This document shows positions 1 to 12,539 of a stretch of DNA of 64,000 nt, piece by piece. Position 1 is the first letter of the stretch; every line of letters starts with the position of its first letter. Position numbers and translations under genes: made by a program. A model generated the notes under the pieces. It did not search any database. It saw nothing but the letters and a program-made list of their open reading frames with translations, and was not told where the DNA came from. Source of the stretch: Capitulum mitella (Eukaryota > Arthropoda > Thecostraca > Pollicipedomorpha > Pollicipedidae). The stretch spans positions 42,519,891 to 42,583,890 of the forward strand of contig CP099839.1 in assembly GCA_030062745.1 (NCBI GenBank), given 5' to 3'.

Positions 1-1422
1 GTCGCAAAACGCATTTCTGGGAAAACTGAAACGTTCTGAGATATCTTGAATTTAGTGTTGCCAAGTGGAATCAGGGTCGCGCTTTTAGTTTGTCCGATTC
101 GTCTACAATTTGATGTGCACATTGTCCATGGTGCCTGCTATACATGAGCGTAGTTTTAAATTGCGTAACCAGAAAGGTCAAATGTCATGACACCCCACCA
201 CCGAATGACCCATGCCATTCAATTCTGACACGCCCGTTCTTCACGTTTCCACGGAAGTGAGTCTGTCGGGTGTTCGTAGTCCTTTAAGCCAACTGAAAAA
301 TCTTCGTCGTGCATTGGGGCCTTTTGAAGGTCATCCGAGGTCATTGAGCTTGACTGACCGTGGATCACCTGGCCTCGGACCATTCATACCGTTTTTGAGG
401 CACTGACTCGGAATTTCACGTATACTGTTAGCGAATGGGGATTCGCACGCATCGAAGATTCCATGTCAGTTAGAGGGCGATGACTTTTTGTCATCACACC
501 ATCTCTGAATGTTGGAATAGCTGTAAATGAAATGACGGTTTCCTATAGACGCGGATGGAAGTAATAACTGAGATACGTGCCAAAAGAAAAGAAATCAACT
601 GTTATCTTTAGGACATGAAATGAACATAAATAACCCGATGCGTGCAAAATGGATTTGAAATTCGACATCAGCGCCCATTAGGACGCACAATTAGGATTAT
701 CTCAGTTGGCTTTAGGCCTTAGAACACCCGACAGACTCAGTTTCGTGGAAATGCGAAGTATGTCAGATATGAAATGTCGGGTATGTCAGATAAGGATGAT
801 GGTAGGGGTCGATTGGTGGTGGGAAGTTATGACCTTTGACCTATCTGGGCAAGCATTTAAAACCAAAGTAATGTGTAGCATGCTCGCTGGATATTATGCA
901 CACGAAATTTTAGAACAATGGACAGACGAAAGCCAAGTAATCAGTATTCATGAAACAACTTCAAGGCATATTTCTCAAGCGACACTTGGCAACACTAAAT
1001 TCAATCTTTCTGAGAACGTACAACTTTATCCTTTTTTTTGCCACGCCTGTTGTAGATACTCAGGGACATACTGTGCTCCATTTTTTGCGAGGGACACGGT
1101 GGGTAAACAGATAACCGAAAACGTTCCTTGTGACTTAGTGGGTTTGGAGGTCAACCAGAGGTCACCGAAAAACCAATTTATTTATGAAAGCATTTCTTTC
1201 TCTTTCGAATGGCCCTATCGCACCTGTCTGTGACAGTCCATCACCGAGTTATGGGCTCGTAAAAACCGGCGACCTTTCATGGCCTGTTACGTTGAACTCA
1301 GAGGTCACCCAGGACTGGAATTTATGGCCGGCCATTTTTCGAAAGGTTCTATGAGCTTACCAAATTTCATCCAAATCGAAAAACGTCGGGTCACTTCTCG
1401 TGCGATTTGGCGTGGAATGGCC
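1..1422. mobile_element. Partial long foldback (inverted-repeat) element, truncated by the window start
   Basis: This stretch resembles the complete foldback element at 17862-20090 over most of its length. Its first bases correspond to about 18265 of that copy. Its right part repeats the block with the words gcgcttaccaaatttca-like and GTGCGATTTGGCGTGGAA, ending in GTGGAATGGCC near 1421. That end is the reverse complement of the GGCCATTCC-type start of the other copy. The left and right parts are themselves loosely complementary, so the window opens inside the left arm. The open frame at 706-1233 lies in the right arm and shows no recognisable domain. The exact right border is uncertain by a few bases. 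Confidence 0.6.
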
Positions 1423-2899
1423 AATATCTTTCCCCAGTAATCGAAGGTCATAGGCAGGCACGAATTAAACGTGGGCACGCAAGACAAACGCTCGTGAATC
1501 GTGACGGAATTTTAGAAGCGAAGTGCAAGCTCACAATGGCGACCGCCGTCACTTGCATTGCGTGCTTGTCCTGGAAGCGCAGCTCCAACAGCATATGCAG
1601 CGACTGCAGGACAATATCGCACAAGATATTTGGTAAGCGAGATGCCCTAGTACGTGAGTCCCGATAAGCGACCCGAAGATTTACTGATCCACGCTTGCCG
1701 CATGGAAATGTACCTTAAAAACGCACAAGCGACACGGCCGAAAAAACTGAAGTATTTCCTGCTCAGGCGCCGCGACTACCGTCTGGTTGCTGCTAAAAAA
1801 AAAGCCATCGTCCAGGTCTTGCGTGCGAATGATGTGTCTGCGACCACCGGCTACCAACGCCATCTCATGATCTAGCGCTACTGTCACGGACAGTGTCACG
1901 GTTATTTATACGGCATATACTGCACTGCACGTTATGAAACACGCTGCTGTTCTCACAGCAATGCCTCTTACTCGATCCCAGCTGAACTGCCGTAACTCGT
2001 CTAGTCCTTCCCTGCCGACTCCACGCTGTCACTGTGTGCAAGGACCGGAGCGGATCCAGCTGTTTGAGTGAGTCATTTTCAAGCGGGATGGGATCGAGCA
2101 GACCGGCGACCGTAGGTCCAGACCAAGCTCCAGTGCAATACTCGTCTCCCGTCAGTCGGTGACGAGCTGTGCCGCCAGGTCTGCCACAGCGTGGTGACGG
2201 CCGACAGCGATAGCGTGGAACAGGCTGCTGGGATGACAGACAATATGAATTTGATGGCAAGTATGTCATGTTAACCTCTCGAACCACGCCTTTTGTCTGG
2301 GCAGTTTTTTTAAAGAATAGTAAGTACTTGCTAGTGGAGGGCCTTAACACACAGGTGCACTGTGAATGATGTATAGGAGTGACCGTAGCGACACCGGGAA
2401 TATCCTGTGACAAAATGTCAATAGCTCGATATCAGATCAAGCATACCCGTTTGCGTTCACGTTGCAGCCTTGCACAGAAGGCAATATACTGAGAATGCAA
2501 TTGTAATGCAATGGCAGTCCCCATAACCTTCTAGTGGATTGCAGTCGATCAGCATGATTTCCTCAGGAGTACGAAACAGCTGTTAGGGTCTGCGTATATC
2601 GGGACACTACCTGATATACGCCCAAAAGAGCATTTGAAAGAGCCAAAGGGTTACTGAAAGCACCAGAGACTTCCTATCCCGAGACTTCCTATTCGAGACT
2701 TTGTTTCCGCGGAAAAATCCAAAGACGTGAAAAATAGTGACCGAAGCTCCAGGCAGCTTTAGGTTTATAGGAGAAGGTGTATGTCGGACGTCATCCCCCC
2801 AACCATTCAGTTGCGTAAATCAACAAATATCTTTGAAATGAAGTATACAATATGAAATAAAAGGCCTGTCCTATGCTATATATTTCGTTGAAAGTAGTT
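1423..2899. other. Gene-free stretch, no recognised feature
   Basis: Only short, overlapping open frames on both strands with no domain, splice or repeat signal that I recognise. Composition is mixed and non-coding in appearance. Confidence 0.5.
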
Positions 2900-3840
2900 T
2901 TCTTGCTTCAGGTGATGCTGTTCTTAAATCCTTCAAGTTTTTCTACGTGACCTCTAAAGGTCAAACGGTCACAGCTGTTTCAAAACGGACTTCAGATTCA
3001 TGCCGTGGCTGTTGCCAACTTTAAGTTTTTTTGTGCGATCTCTGGTAGTCAAATGGCCAGGGACTATTATACGGACTAAATATCAAGCGGACTTTTCCAG
3101 AATGAACGCCAGATTCGAAAACAACTTGGCCATATTATCCAGTGGCATACATGTCATTAAAGTCGGTGCTCGTAGCTGGAGTCCTCTGCTGTGGCTGTTG
3201 CTAACTTAACGTTTTGTGTTGTGACCTCTTGAGGTCAAATGATCAGAGCTATTCCAAAACGGACGCCAAATTTGTAAAAAACTCGGTCAGGCTATCCTAC
3301 GACACAGCTTGCGTTGAAATCGGTGCTCGTTGCTGAAGCCGTTGCTGTGGCTGTTGCTAACTTCACGTTTTTTTGTGTGACCTCTAGAGGTCAAACGGTC
3401 GGAGCTTTTCCAAAACGGACTTCAAATTCGTGAATAACTCGATCAGGTTATCCTACGGCATAGCTTACATCGAAATCTGTACTCGTTGCTGGAGCCGTTG
3501 CTGTTGCTGTTGCTAACTTCACGTTTTATTGTGTGACCTCTAGAGGTCAAACGGTCGGAGCTTTTCCAAAACGGACTTCAGATTCGTGAATAACTCGATC
3601 AGGTTATCCTACGGCATAGCTTACATCGAAATCTGTACTCGTTGCTGGAGCCGTTGCTGTTGCTGTTGCTAACTTCACGTTTTATTGTGTGACCTCTAGA
3701 GGTCAAACGGTCGGAGCTTTTCCAAAACGGACTTCAGATTCGTGAATAACTCGATCAGGTTATCCTACGGCATAGCTTACATCGAAATCTGTACTCGTTG
3801 CTGGAGCCGTTGCTGTTGCTGTTGCTAACTTCACGGACGT
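2900..3840. repeat. 156-bp tandem satellite, about six units
   Basis: Units of 156 bp are clearest at 3481-3636 and 3637-3792, where they are nearly identical. The starting word actcgttgct recurs at 3481, 3637 and 3793. Units towards 2900 are progressively diverged. Each unit contains a Leu/Ala-like GCTGTTGCTGTTGCTAAC run and a GACCTC..GAGGTCAAA block. In three units (3378, 3534, 3690) this block is the perfect 16-bp palindrome TGACCTCTAGAGGTCA. The near-identity of the last units points to recent expansion or homogenisation. Confidence 0.9.
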
Positions 3841-4684
3841 TTCCCTTCGGACCTCCACTTGGAAGAACCGCACCTTCACCAATCCATCACTCACGGAATT
3901 TGTGTATATGAGGCCGGAAATATATTGTAACTTGCTGATGATCTCCATGTTTTTACACTTTCATATTTCTCTAGTCTCTAAAAATCCTGCTTCTGTACAA
4001 AATCACAGGTTATGTCTATATTTTGGAACCACGTAAAAGTCAGTACGTTTACAATTTATACCTTAACACTCGGCTTTGCCGATTGATTGAAGATTTCAAC
4101 ACATCAGAATGTTAAAAAACTGCGCACTGAAACGGTTTGTTTAATTGATGGGGGAATTTCCATTTTAAGCCTGGTTCACAGCTATTCTGCTGTACGGAGC
4201 GGCGGGAAAGGAATGGTACGTTGTTCTCATATTTGGCCAGACCTACGATATTTGGCATGTTTTTGGCATATATTTGGCACCGGAGACAACCAGTTCTTTC
4301 CAGGAAACACACGCTGTAAGGCAGTAAGGTTGGAGAGGTAGTTCTTCATTGTTATCTAAATTCAGTTCACTTCTAAACTGATTTTAGTGTTGGTCATATG
4401 ACACTTAATATTTTATTGTTTTATCACAGCATACGTCTGAGAGTGTGAGAAACTGCGTCGATGATATAAACAAAATCATCAGATCAGTGCAAATCAGACT
4501 ATGGCTCCTGCCTTAAGTGTGTGGCATTTGGCCATGATTTTACAATGCGCTTTCAAATGCCGAGACGTGACACTGTGAGGTGGCGTTATAAAGTGCTCTC
4601 GAATGTCGTAGTAGCGTCGCTAATATGATGGGGGATGGTTGTCGGTGCCGATGCCGGCTTGCCGCGTTCTCGCCATAGGGCGGA
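3841..4684. other. Gene-free stretch, no recognised feature
   Basis: AT-rich unique-looking DNA between the 156-bp satellite and a 49-bp minisatellite. Open frames are short and none shows a recognisable protein. Confidence 0.45.
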
Positions 4685-4822
4685 GCCGGGCCAGTGCGGA
4701 ATGTGTCTGTACCTGCAGCTGCCATGGAGCGAAGCCGGGCCAGTGCGGAATGTGTCTGTACCTGCAGCTGCCATGGAGCGAAGCCGGGCCAGTGCGGAAT
4801 GTGTCTGTACCTGCAGCTCACT
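4685..4822. repeat. 49-bp minisatellite, about 2.8 copies
   Basis: The word gccgggccagtgcgg starts at 4685, 4734 and 4783, giving a 49-bp period. Each unit continues with aatgtgtctgtacctgcag and the copies are almost identical. The open frames crossing it (RYRHIPHWPG-type repeats) are by-products of the repeat. Confidence 0.9.
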
Positions 4823-7539
4823 ACTGGATGTTTAGGAATGGGCTGAAGAACAAAAAAGAAATCCTTTCACGCATGTCTCAATTCATTAACAATTTCGCCT
4901 CCTTAAAAAAGGGGTCTACACCGGAAATGCCGAGGCATAAAACTAAACAGAGCTGGACGCGACCTGCGTCTACGGTCTTACTCGGCACAAATCATTCACA
5001 TCGCGATTCCACAGGATATCTGGCGAGCGGGAAACCAGGATGTTGTAAATCTGTCTGTTCTTCTGAGAGATGACCACATTTTGTTTTTCGTGACGCCGTG
5101 GTACCCACGACATTGAGCGGAGCACGTTGTCTGTTTTAAACGCTGTCGGGGTGGGCTCGTTCCGGTTGGCAGTGGTCCGTTGGCTCGTTGACAGCCGATG
5201 AGTGGGCTGCACTAAAGGCAGGCTGGCACCGTGGACGGCTTCACTTTATTCGATCATTGGAGCTGGACTGAACTGCACTACCCTTGTCCTAGAAGCCGCC
5301 GGAAATCGCCTCAGTGTCCATTTCTCTTTTTGGGATTTCATCTACTAGAAGATGCGTAGCCTTGCAATCAGAATCTCAAATTTTAGTGATTTCCGAGTCA
5401 TGCAACGGGAAAAATACTTTGCCGTCTTATAATCTTGCCGTGAGCTACCTACGGTTTGCAGTCTCAACGTCCATGGTGCTTCGTTGGTGTAAATAGCTCA
5501 GAAGATATTCCATTGTCTGAAGTTTTTAAACATTTATAAGAAATATTTCTTTGTCATCTCTAGAGAACCTAGTTTCAGTCAGTGCCTGCGTCGTGGTGCG
5601 GCTCACCGGAATCGTGCCAAATTCCGACCGTCATCGCAAGTATATTACACGAGGCACACAATCACACACACGCGTACCTTAATATACGATGTTATTTGTG
5701 TACAAATTAATGGTAACACTATAACCAAACAGTATCATATGGTCATGGACTTATGAACATAACCTGTCACCACAGCTGGTGAATGACAGATAACTTTCTA
5801 AAGCCGCCCGCAACATCAAGATACTCGAAACAATAAACGTTCTGCCTCGTCAGATTCGGATCATGGGCCATACTCAAAAGATCCAAAAGAAGCTGCTGGC
5901 CTCCTGAAAAAGCCTAAACGCATGGCGGAGAGACAACGTCCCACGCGGTAGCACTGGGATCATACAACATAAAAAATACCCTGCTCGGGGTGCGGCGCGT
6001 CAGGTGGCCAGCATCCTGCCTCATCTCAGCCCTTACCAACATAGCAACAGTAGTGTACGCAGGGATAGTTGCAGTTGAGGTGTTAGCCCAAGGCTCAGGC
6101 GAAGAGTGACGCAGTGGGGCCGATTTATATTCAAGATCGCTAATAAATTTAGTTATTCGTGCTGGAGAGGAAAAGAGGGTCTGTACTGATTTATCCCGTT
6201 TGCCACACATTTTGTGTCCTATCTTTCGCCATCTCCACACGTTTGTCCTGGGGAGCCGGATCGTTCCACGGCAAGTAGCTGGGGTATGCGGCAGGCGTAC
6301 TATTATTGTGTTCAAGTTTTGAGGGCTTGTCGTGTGGATGTGACTGCATTCAGACACAAGTGCACTCCTGTCTTCGAAAAATTCCCCTTGAGCACATCCA
6401 TATCTACTCCTATCTAAAGGAACATAAAGAATTTATTATTTTATGTATTTGTGTTATTGGTTGAGAATTTGATTGGTTGAGAACTGAAAATTCCTCAGCT
6501 TGGGATGATAAGAACCCTATGGCTCTTGGTTTGGGTCGCGTCACTAGGCTCTTTTCCCGACAGGCCGACACCATCTCATGGCTGGCGGCTCCTTTGCAGA
6601 GGGACATGCTTTCCGGTCCTCGCATATACCTTTTGGTAAGTACATACATGCCGGAGAGCCAACTTACCTTTCCCGGTTAGGGGACACCTCACTACCTGTC
6701 AGAGGGGCAGGAGCGCAGCCAGAATTTTCTTAAGGGGGGAGGGGGCGAACCCAGCGAGGACTGGAATCATACGAAAATCGCCTGCTGGAAAGACGATGTG
6801 CAATGGGCTTCACTAACAAATGCGGGCCTGGGGAGGGCATCCTGCCGGCTGCGCCGGTGCAGAAGGGTCTTTGCCTGGGGACCGGGGCCCTTTGAATAGG
6901 AGCAGTTTCGCCTTCCCCAGCCAGGAGAGCCCCTTTAGGCCAGTTGCAGGGGAGCCCTTCGTATGCTACAAATGAGACCCCTATGACTTCCCTGGCTACG
7001 CTACTGGTTCAAGTACTTGTGCACAGGGAGGCACACCGGCACCTACAGTCACTGACGAAAACATCGTGTTCTGATTCTGTTCTTGGCCAGAGGCTGTCCC
7101 TGTCTGTGCCTCACTTGATTTGCGTCCGTCTATCTCTATCTAGACACAGTTTTTTTATAACGTTTTTGTAATCCCGAAATCAAAGGGTGCCTCAAACCCA
7201 GCACCATCGAACAATTCCATCTTCAGCTATAAACAAAATGATTTGGTTTGGATCGCGATCGGCAAAAACACGCAAAACGCAACATGTAAGCTTTTTACAC
7301 GCCTTCATTTCCATGAGCGTTAAGGAAACACGACTAGTTAACTTTACAGACGTGTACAGCATTGATCCAGGAACTTAGTGGTGAATCAGTATAGGTAATG
7401 AAAGTTTGAAACCGCGTAACGCCATAACCAGTTCCTATTTCAAGACTCGGCAACCAAAATTTGTATGCATCACGCGACCATTTTTGCGGGGGCAAAAAGA
7501 TATGTTTGCTCCCATGTCTTTGTACGGGGACACTTCGCC
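4823..7539. other. Gene-free stretch, no recognised feature
   Basis: No coding exon is recognisable. About 6720-6960 is GC-rich, with runs such as ggggggagggggcg and gggcctggggagg, resembling the degenerate GC-rich modules further on. The rest is unremarkable. Confidence 0.4.
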
Positions 7540-7870
7540 TCTTTATCTACCGTGTGGGGGCCCATTTTGCCGTCTCAGGACCTATCTGACCTTCCGAGTC
7601 CCCTTGACTGCATCAAGAACCCCCAGGTTTTCAAAAAAATAAAAAAAACATTGTAACCTATTTGGGCCCCTCTCGAGGTTGAGAAGGTCAATGATGAATC
7701 CCTGTCCAGCGGGCCGCTCTGGCTGGTCAGAGTCTCCTTGTGCCGTGCTAGGCATCCTCGAAGTTCTTGCCGTCTCATGAGCCTCTCTGGCACTTTCAAC
7801 GGTCTCATGGACACTTTGTCGTGTTGGGGCCCCTCTTGCGGCCTGGGGGCACTTTCAGCGGTCTCATGGA
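7540..7870 (-). repeat. Dispersed GC-rich module, inverted relative to the 12.5-14.3 kb copies
   Basis: The block with gggggcccattttgccgtct, then ccttgactgcatcaagaacc, a long A run, and tttgggcccctctcgag is the reverse complement of 13260-13400, with the same order of sub-blocks. The second half contains two copies of cactttcaacggtctcatgg-like words. This is a shared repeat, not a gene. The small open frames on both strands match between copies only because the DNA does. Confidence 0.7.
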
Positions 7871-9640
7871 CAATTTGTCGTCTTTTGACGAATAGGTCCG
7901 TTTTAGGAGCATGTGTTGTTGGTTTCGTCAGCCGAGTTGGGTTTCGTAATTAGTGAATGGCAGCAAGCGAAAATCCCGAATTTCACGTTGGTGTGCTTTT
8001 CTCCCGTGATATCTAATCTTTTGGGAAGAAATTTGAAATCCTGCCGTTTTGAGACATTTCCAGTTGATTGGTGATGGTTTTGTAAAGATTGGTTGAGCAG
8101 TTTCTGAGCATGGGCTCGTCAGCAAACCGGCTTTGGATTTTCACGGATATCTGTGTCAAAAATGTATGTAGAGCCTTAAAACTCTATCCCCCTGAGGTTC
8201 TCGGATACTGGCTGTCGATTGGACCAGGTTAAACTATGTTGTACCGCGTCGTTTCGGAGTATGGGATGGTAGCAACAGCTGATTGGTCATTGATGAATGC
8301 ACTGGTCAGTTACAACTTTATTTTGAAGCTGTTACTGAACGAAAAAGCCTGAAGCTGAAAAGCCTAGGGTTAAATGTGCGAAGCTATCGATATGTGTTTT
8401 CAGAATTTCGTAAGACGTCCTAGGCTTAGAGTATGGGTTCGTCGGCAGCTCTCGTCAGCAAAGTGTACTCCCCCGTCCCCCCTTGTCTTACAATGAAACA
8501 GACCCTCCAAGGCCGAAAGATGGCAGCATCACTCGCTCCTTTTCCAATGGGCTACGTTTATGGTTGACGACTGTTTCCAGTTCGGTCTCCGGTAGGTGAT
8601 GCCATTTTCTCATCACAGATTGCCCCTGCATTTTAATCCATCCGCGCCACTCGTAACTCACGCGCCACATATGCGTTGAAATGAGCTCCGCACGGGAACC
8701 GTGAAGAAAAGATAGGTAGGTGGCCTTGAGTTGGGTTGTCTTGTGACGCTCTGAAGTAGAGTTAACGCATTCGCATGTATGTTTTTCGTGTCATTCGCGT
8801 TTCAAGAAACTTTCCACATTTGGCTAATGCTCATTGTGAGGAGGGAGCCCGGATGACGAAGGGGTGCTGCTGTGCATGGTTTGTCATTCCTACAACTGGT
8901 CAGGTCCTCCTCACTAACGGTATATTTGCATAGTTTTGTAAGGGCTTAAAATTGTTTCTAACTACTTTCTGGATAATGCCTCTTGGTAGGGCTGCCTGCC
9001 ATTCAATGGCTGCATAACATACAAGGGAAGACCATGGGAGTGGATCCATCAAGCCCCACCAGGCACTTTGCTGTGATATGTGGTTGTGTGTTGGTCACAA
9101 GAATACAGAATGATGAACAGTTTTATAAGGTTAGGTCAGGTCAGGCTAGGAAAGGTGATAGATAATTCACATTATGACATTGGTGGGCTAACAGTAAGTT
9201 TCTGCCCGACGAAATCGCAAACAACGCTTTGTATAATTGCCACCAATGTAAAGAATGTATCATCCTGTTTCTAACCGTACTTTCCACTACTTGATTTTCT
9301 AAACAATAACAACAAAATCGTAACGATAACGTACGACTCACTAATACCGTGCTGCAGTCGACTGGCGGAGAACAACATTATTCCGCGGCGGAAAATGTAG
9401 TGCCGCCAAGGTTAAGGTTATTGACATCAAGGACGTGTAGATCCTGCATGCATCTTCAAGCGATTAATGACGTCATATATAGGAAAATTCTATTCTGTTG
9501 CCAAAAACTGAACTTGGAGAAACTGCTGTATTATTACGCCGTTATATTATTGTATTAGATAATTGTTGGGATGTCTGATATCAGTATTATTACATTATGA
9601 CATTTAATACTCGTTAGATTAGGTTGCTAGGTTGGGTTGT
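7871..9640. other. Gene-free stretch, no recognised feature
   Basis: No domain-bearing open frame. There are short taggtcaggtcaggctagg-type words near 9130, which herald the TTAGG-rich region that follows. Confidence 0.4.
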
Positions 9641-9985
9641 GCTGGGCTAGGTTAGATAAGGTTAGGTTAGGTTAGGTTAGGTTAGGTTAGGTTAGGTTAG
9701 GTTAGGTTACTATGTTAGGCTAGGGTAAATTTTTATTTATTGTTTTATTTCACTTCCTAATATTTTCCAGTTTTGTTCCGTGATTTCTTGTGCTGGGCTA
9801 CGTTAGGTTAGGTTAGGTTAGGTTAGGTTAAGTTAGGCCAGGCTAGGCTAGGTTAGGTTCGGTTAGGTTAGGTTAGGTTAGGTTAGGTTAGGTTAGGTTA
9901 GGTTACTATGTTAGGCTAGGGTAAATTTTTATTTATTGTTTTATTTCACTTTCTAATATTTTCCAGTTTTGTTCCGTGATTTTTT
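9641..9985. repeat. Interstitial (TTAGG)n telomere-like blocks in a 196-bp tandem duplication
   Basis: Two blocks of GGTTA/TTAGG pentamers lie at about 9659-9709 and 9801-9905. The second is interrupted by variants such as aagttaggcca and ggctaggcta. TTAGG is the ancestral arthropod telomere repeat. Each block is followed by the same flank beginning ggttactatgttaggc, at 9705 and 9901. Block plus flank is therefore duplicated head to tail with a 196-bp period. The array is internal to the window, so it is interstitial rather than a chromosome end. Confidence 0.9.
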
Positions 9986-10079
9986 TTTAGATATTTTATT
10001 TCACTGCTTTTTGTTTTTTTTTGTATTTTTCAAATTGGAACTACGCTTTGCCATCTTTGTAATATTTTTACTTTTTTAT

Positions 10080-10155
10080 TATTCTTGTTTATTATTATTA
10101 TTATTATTACCGTTATTATTACTATTATTATTACTATTATTATTTTTACAACCGT
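10080..10155. repeat. (TTA)n microsatellite
   Basis: A TTA/ATT trinucleotide run with a few interruptions (accg, acta). The hydrophobic open frames crossing it are artefacts of the simple repeat. Confidence 0.85.
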
Positions 10156-12539
10156 TAACTTCTCTATTTTAAAGATAATTTATATCGCATTAGTTATCCC
10201 CCAAAACTTTTTTATTACTCTTGATTGGACCTTGAGTCCGACCGACGACCAATCAGCGTCGAGATCTCACGTAAACAAACTATTTAACGCAGACACGTCA
10301 AAAATCCCTACGCGAGCGTCTGGCGGTTAGCATACCGGTGACGACGCAATCTGTTTCGGGGGAAATAATGTGTGTTTCAGGTTTTTCCGGCTGAAATCGC
10401 AAGTAATACTTATCAATATTGCGTTTGAAACGCCATGCAACCACTACTACGATTATTTTCCCTGGAAGTAAGCGCTCGGGCTGAATCTTACTGTTGACCC
10501 ATTGGTGACATCCATTGAATATTTTAAGCTCCTATGGTCTCAGGGAATGTTTTTCTATGTGCCCGCATGACATAGAGTTGGATCATCCTAGTATCATAGG
10601 ATAATGGTCGGACAGGTGCCAACTCAACCCAATCACTTGTTGATCACAACTGTGGTACCGCAGATGGTGACTGGTGAAAACATGGAACAGTTGCTTGCTA
10701 CCACATTGAACTCACACTGTTGGTGGGTAAAGTAGGGAATAGAGCAACCATACATTATCTCGAACAGCCCAGGAAGGGTAACTGAACCAAAGTTTATAAT
10801 TCAATGGTTTGTGTTGGAAAAGGTTTGCAACTAAAGGTTCGTAAGCATAATACTCATTTTGGGAAATGTCCTAAAGTCTAACAGTCATATCAGAAAAGAA
10901 TGGGTCTGGGTTTGAGCTGAAGGTGCTACCTGGCACTGGGTATATGATATTATAAGGCTGCAGGCAAGTGCTGCCAGACTGGGTTTGCTCCAGGAAAGAA
11001 TCTAGTTTAGTTTATGTGATGTTAGGCTAGGCTAGACTAGGGTATTATTTTAGGTCCATTTCATTTCTGATACCATCCTTTTCTGATGTGGACCTTAAGT
11101 TTACTAACTTTTGGTTGAAAAGCTTTTTCCTTATGAGCCTTTTCTCTTTGAACCATTTTTGTACAAACCTTTCCCAACATGAAATTAGCCCAGTACATGG
11201 TCCTTAATGAGATATAACCTTATACAGTGCTTCATGTGACCGAACTTCCTTGTTGGACAGAGCCAAGTCCGAATGCACCTTTTTATCGGCCTGTGGCCTC
11301 AAGTTTGCTACATTGTGCCTTTGGCCAATGAAAGGTGGCAGGATCCCCGGTCATGTTGTGTGTGGAAAGCAATGAGTCCTATAGTCTCTAGTCTCTGTGA
11401 GTGTTATAGTTCCACAGCCACTGTCTGTGGTGCCACTGTCACAGATGATGAGCCATTAGGGTGAGCTGACACCTGCCTGACCATTACGGTATCACAGAAG
11501 GTGCCTGTAAAAGGCAGTGGTGCTGGGTGGACACATGTGCTTCCTTAACCATTTCTTGTCCTTTTACAAACCTCCCACTCCCTGAAACATGTTGACTTCT
11601 TTGGTCCAGTAAATAACCTTTCCTTTCTGACTGTCCCTTTGTTACAAACACTGTCTGAAACAGTCACAGTTTTGTTTGCTTATCAGCTTGCATGCCATCG
11701 GACAGCACACGGTTGCATACCACTGCTCTGTTTACTGGGTACACTGGGATGAAATCTGTCACTGGCCTTCTTTCATATGGCATCCTACAGCAGGTTGGTG
11801 GAAGCCAGTCTGAATGGGAGATGCATAAAGTCATGTCTACCATTTTTTGTATTTTTTCAGGCAAAAACAAAAATTTCAAAGTATTTTAAAGACATGGTGA
11901 TTCAATGGGTATGTTAAGCCAACATTAATTCGGTTTTGTGTGCACTGTGGTAGTTTTTCATTTGCTATCCTGAATCATTGTTATTTCCACCACTGCAGCC
12001 TGGTGCACAGGTAGCTGCATAAGAGCCCTCGCCATGGAAATGCTAGGTTTCTCAGTCACTTTGAAGGCACTTGGTGACTGGAAATCCCAGGATATGCACC
12101 TGTAGCTGGCTCAGTATCCAAAGAATTTACTGGTCACCAAACATTTCAGTCCAAGGTCACAAACCTCAAATGAAAGTGCAGGAACCAGTGGGGACCTCAG
12201 CCCCTCCAACTTTCAGTCTGGGGACTCAGCCTCCTCAACTTTTCAACACTGATGATATGCAATATGATGGTTTGACACTTTGTCAGAAGAGTATGCATAT
12301 CTAAGTGTGAAAAATGGTGAAAACTAAACCTTAAAACAGAACATGAAAGGTGAGCAATGCAGAAAGGTTGCAGAGGCGGGTGAGCGAGTGAAGGAAAGGG
12401 AATATTTAGTAGCCCAAGGGATGTTGCCTTGGTACCTATGTGTTGCCTTTGTTGCAGTTGTTACTTTTGGTCATGGTGACGGAAGGTCGCATAGCTGATG
12501 ACAACAAAGTGAAGCGTCATCAGCCAACTCTGCCGGCTA
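10156..12539. other. Gene-free stretch, no recognised feature
   Basis: Unique-looking DNA of moderate GC with only short open frames. No splice-consistent coding block or repeat was recognised. Confidence 0.4.

Noticed and set aside
706-1233. 175-residue open frame
   Set aside because: It lies in the right arm of a foldback element; the matching arm of the other copy is not open in the same way and no domain is recognised.
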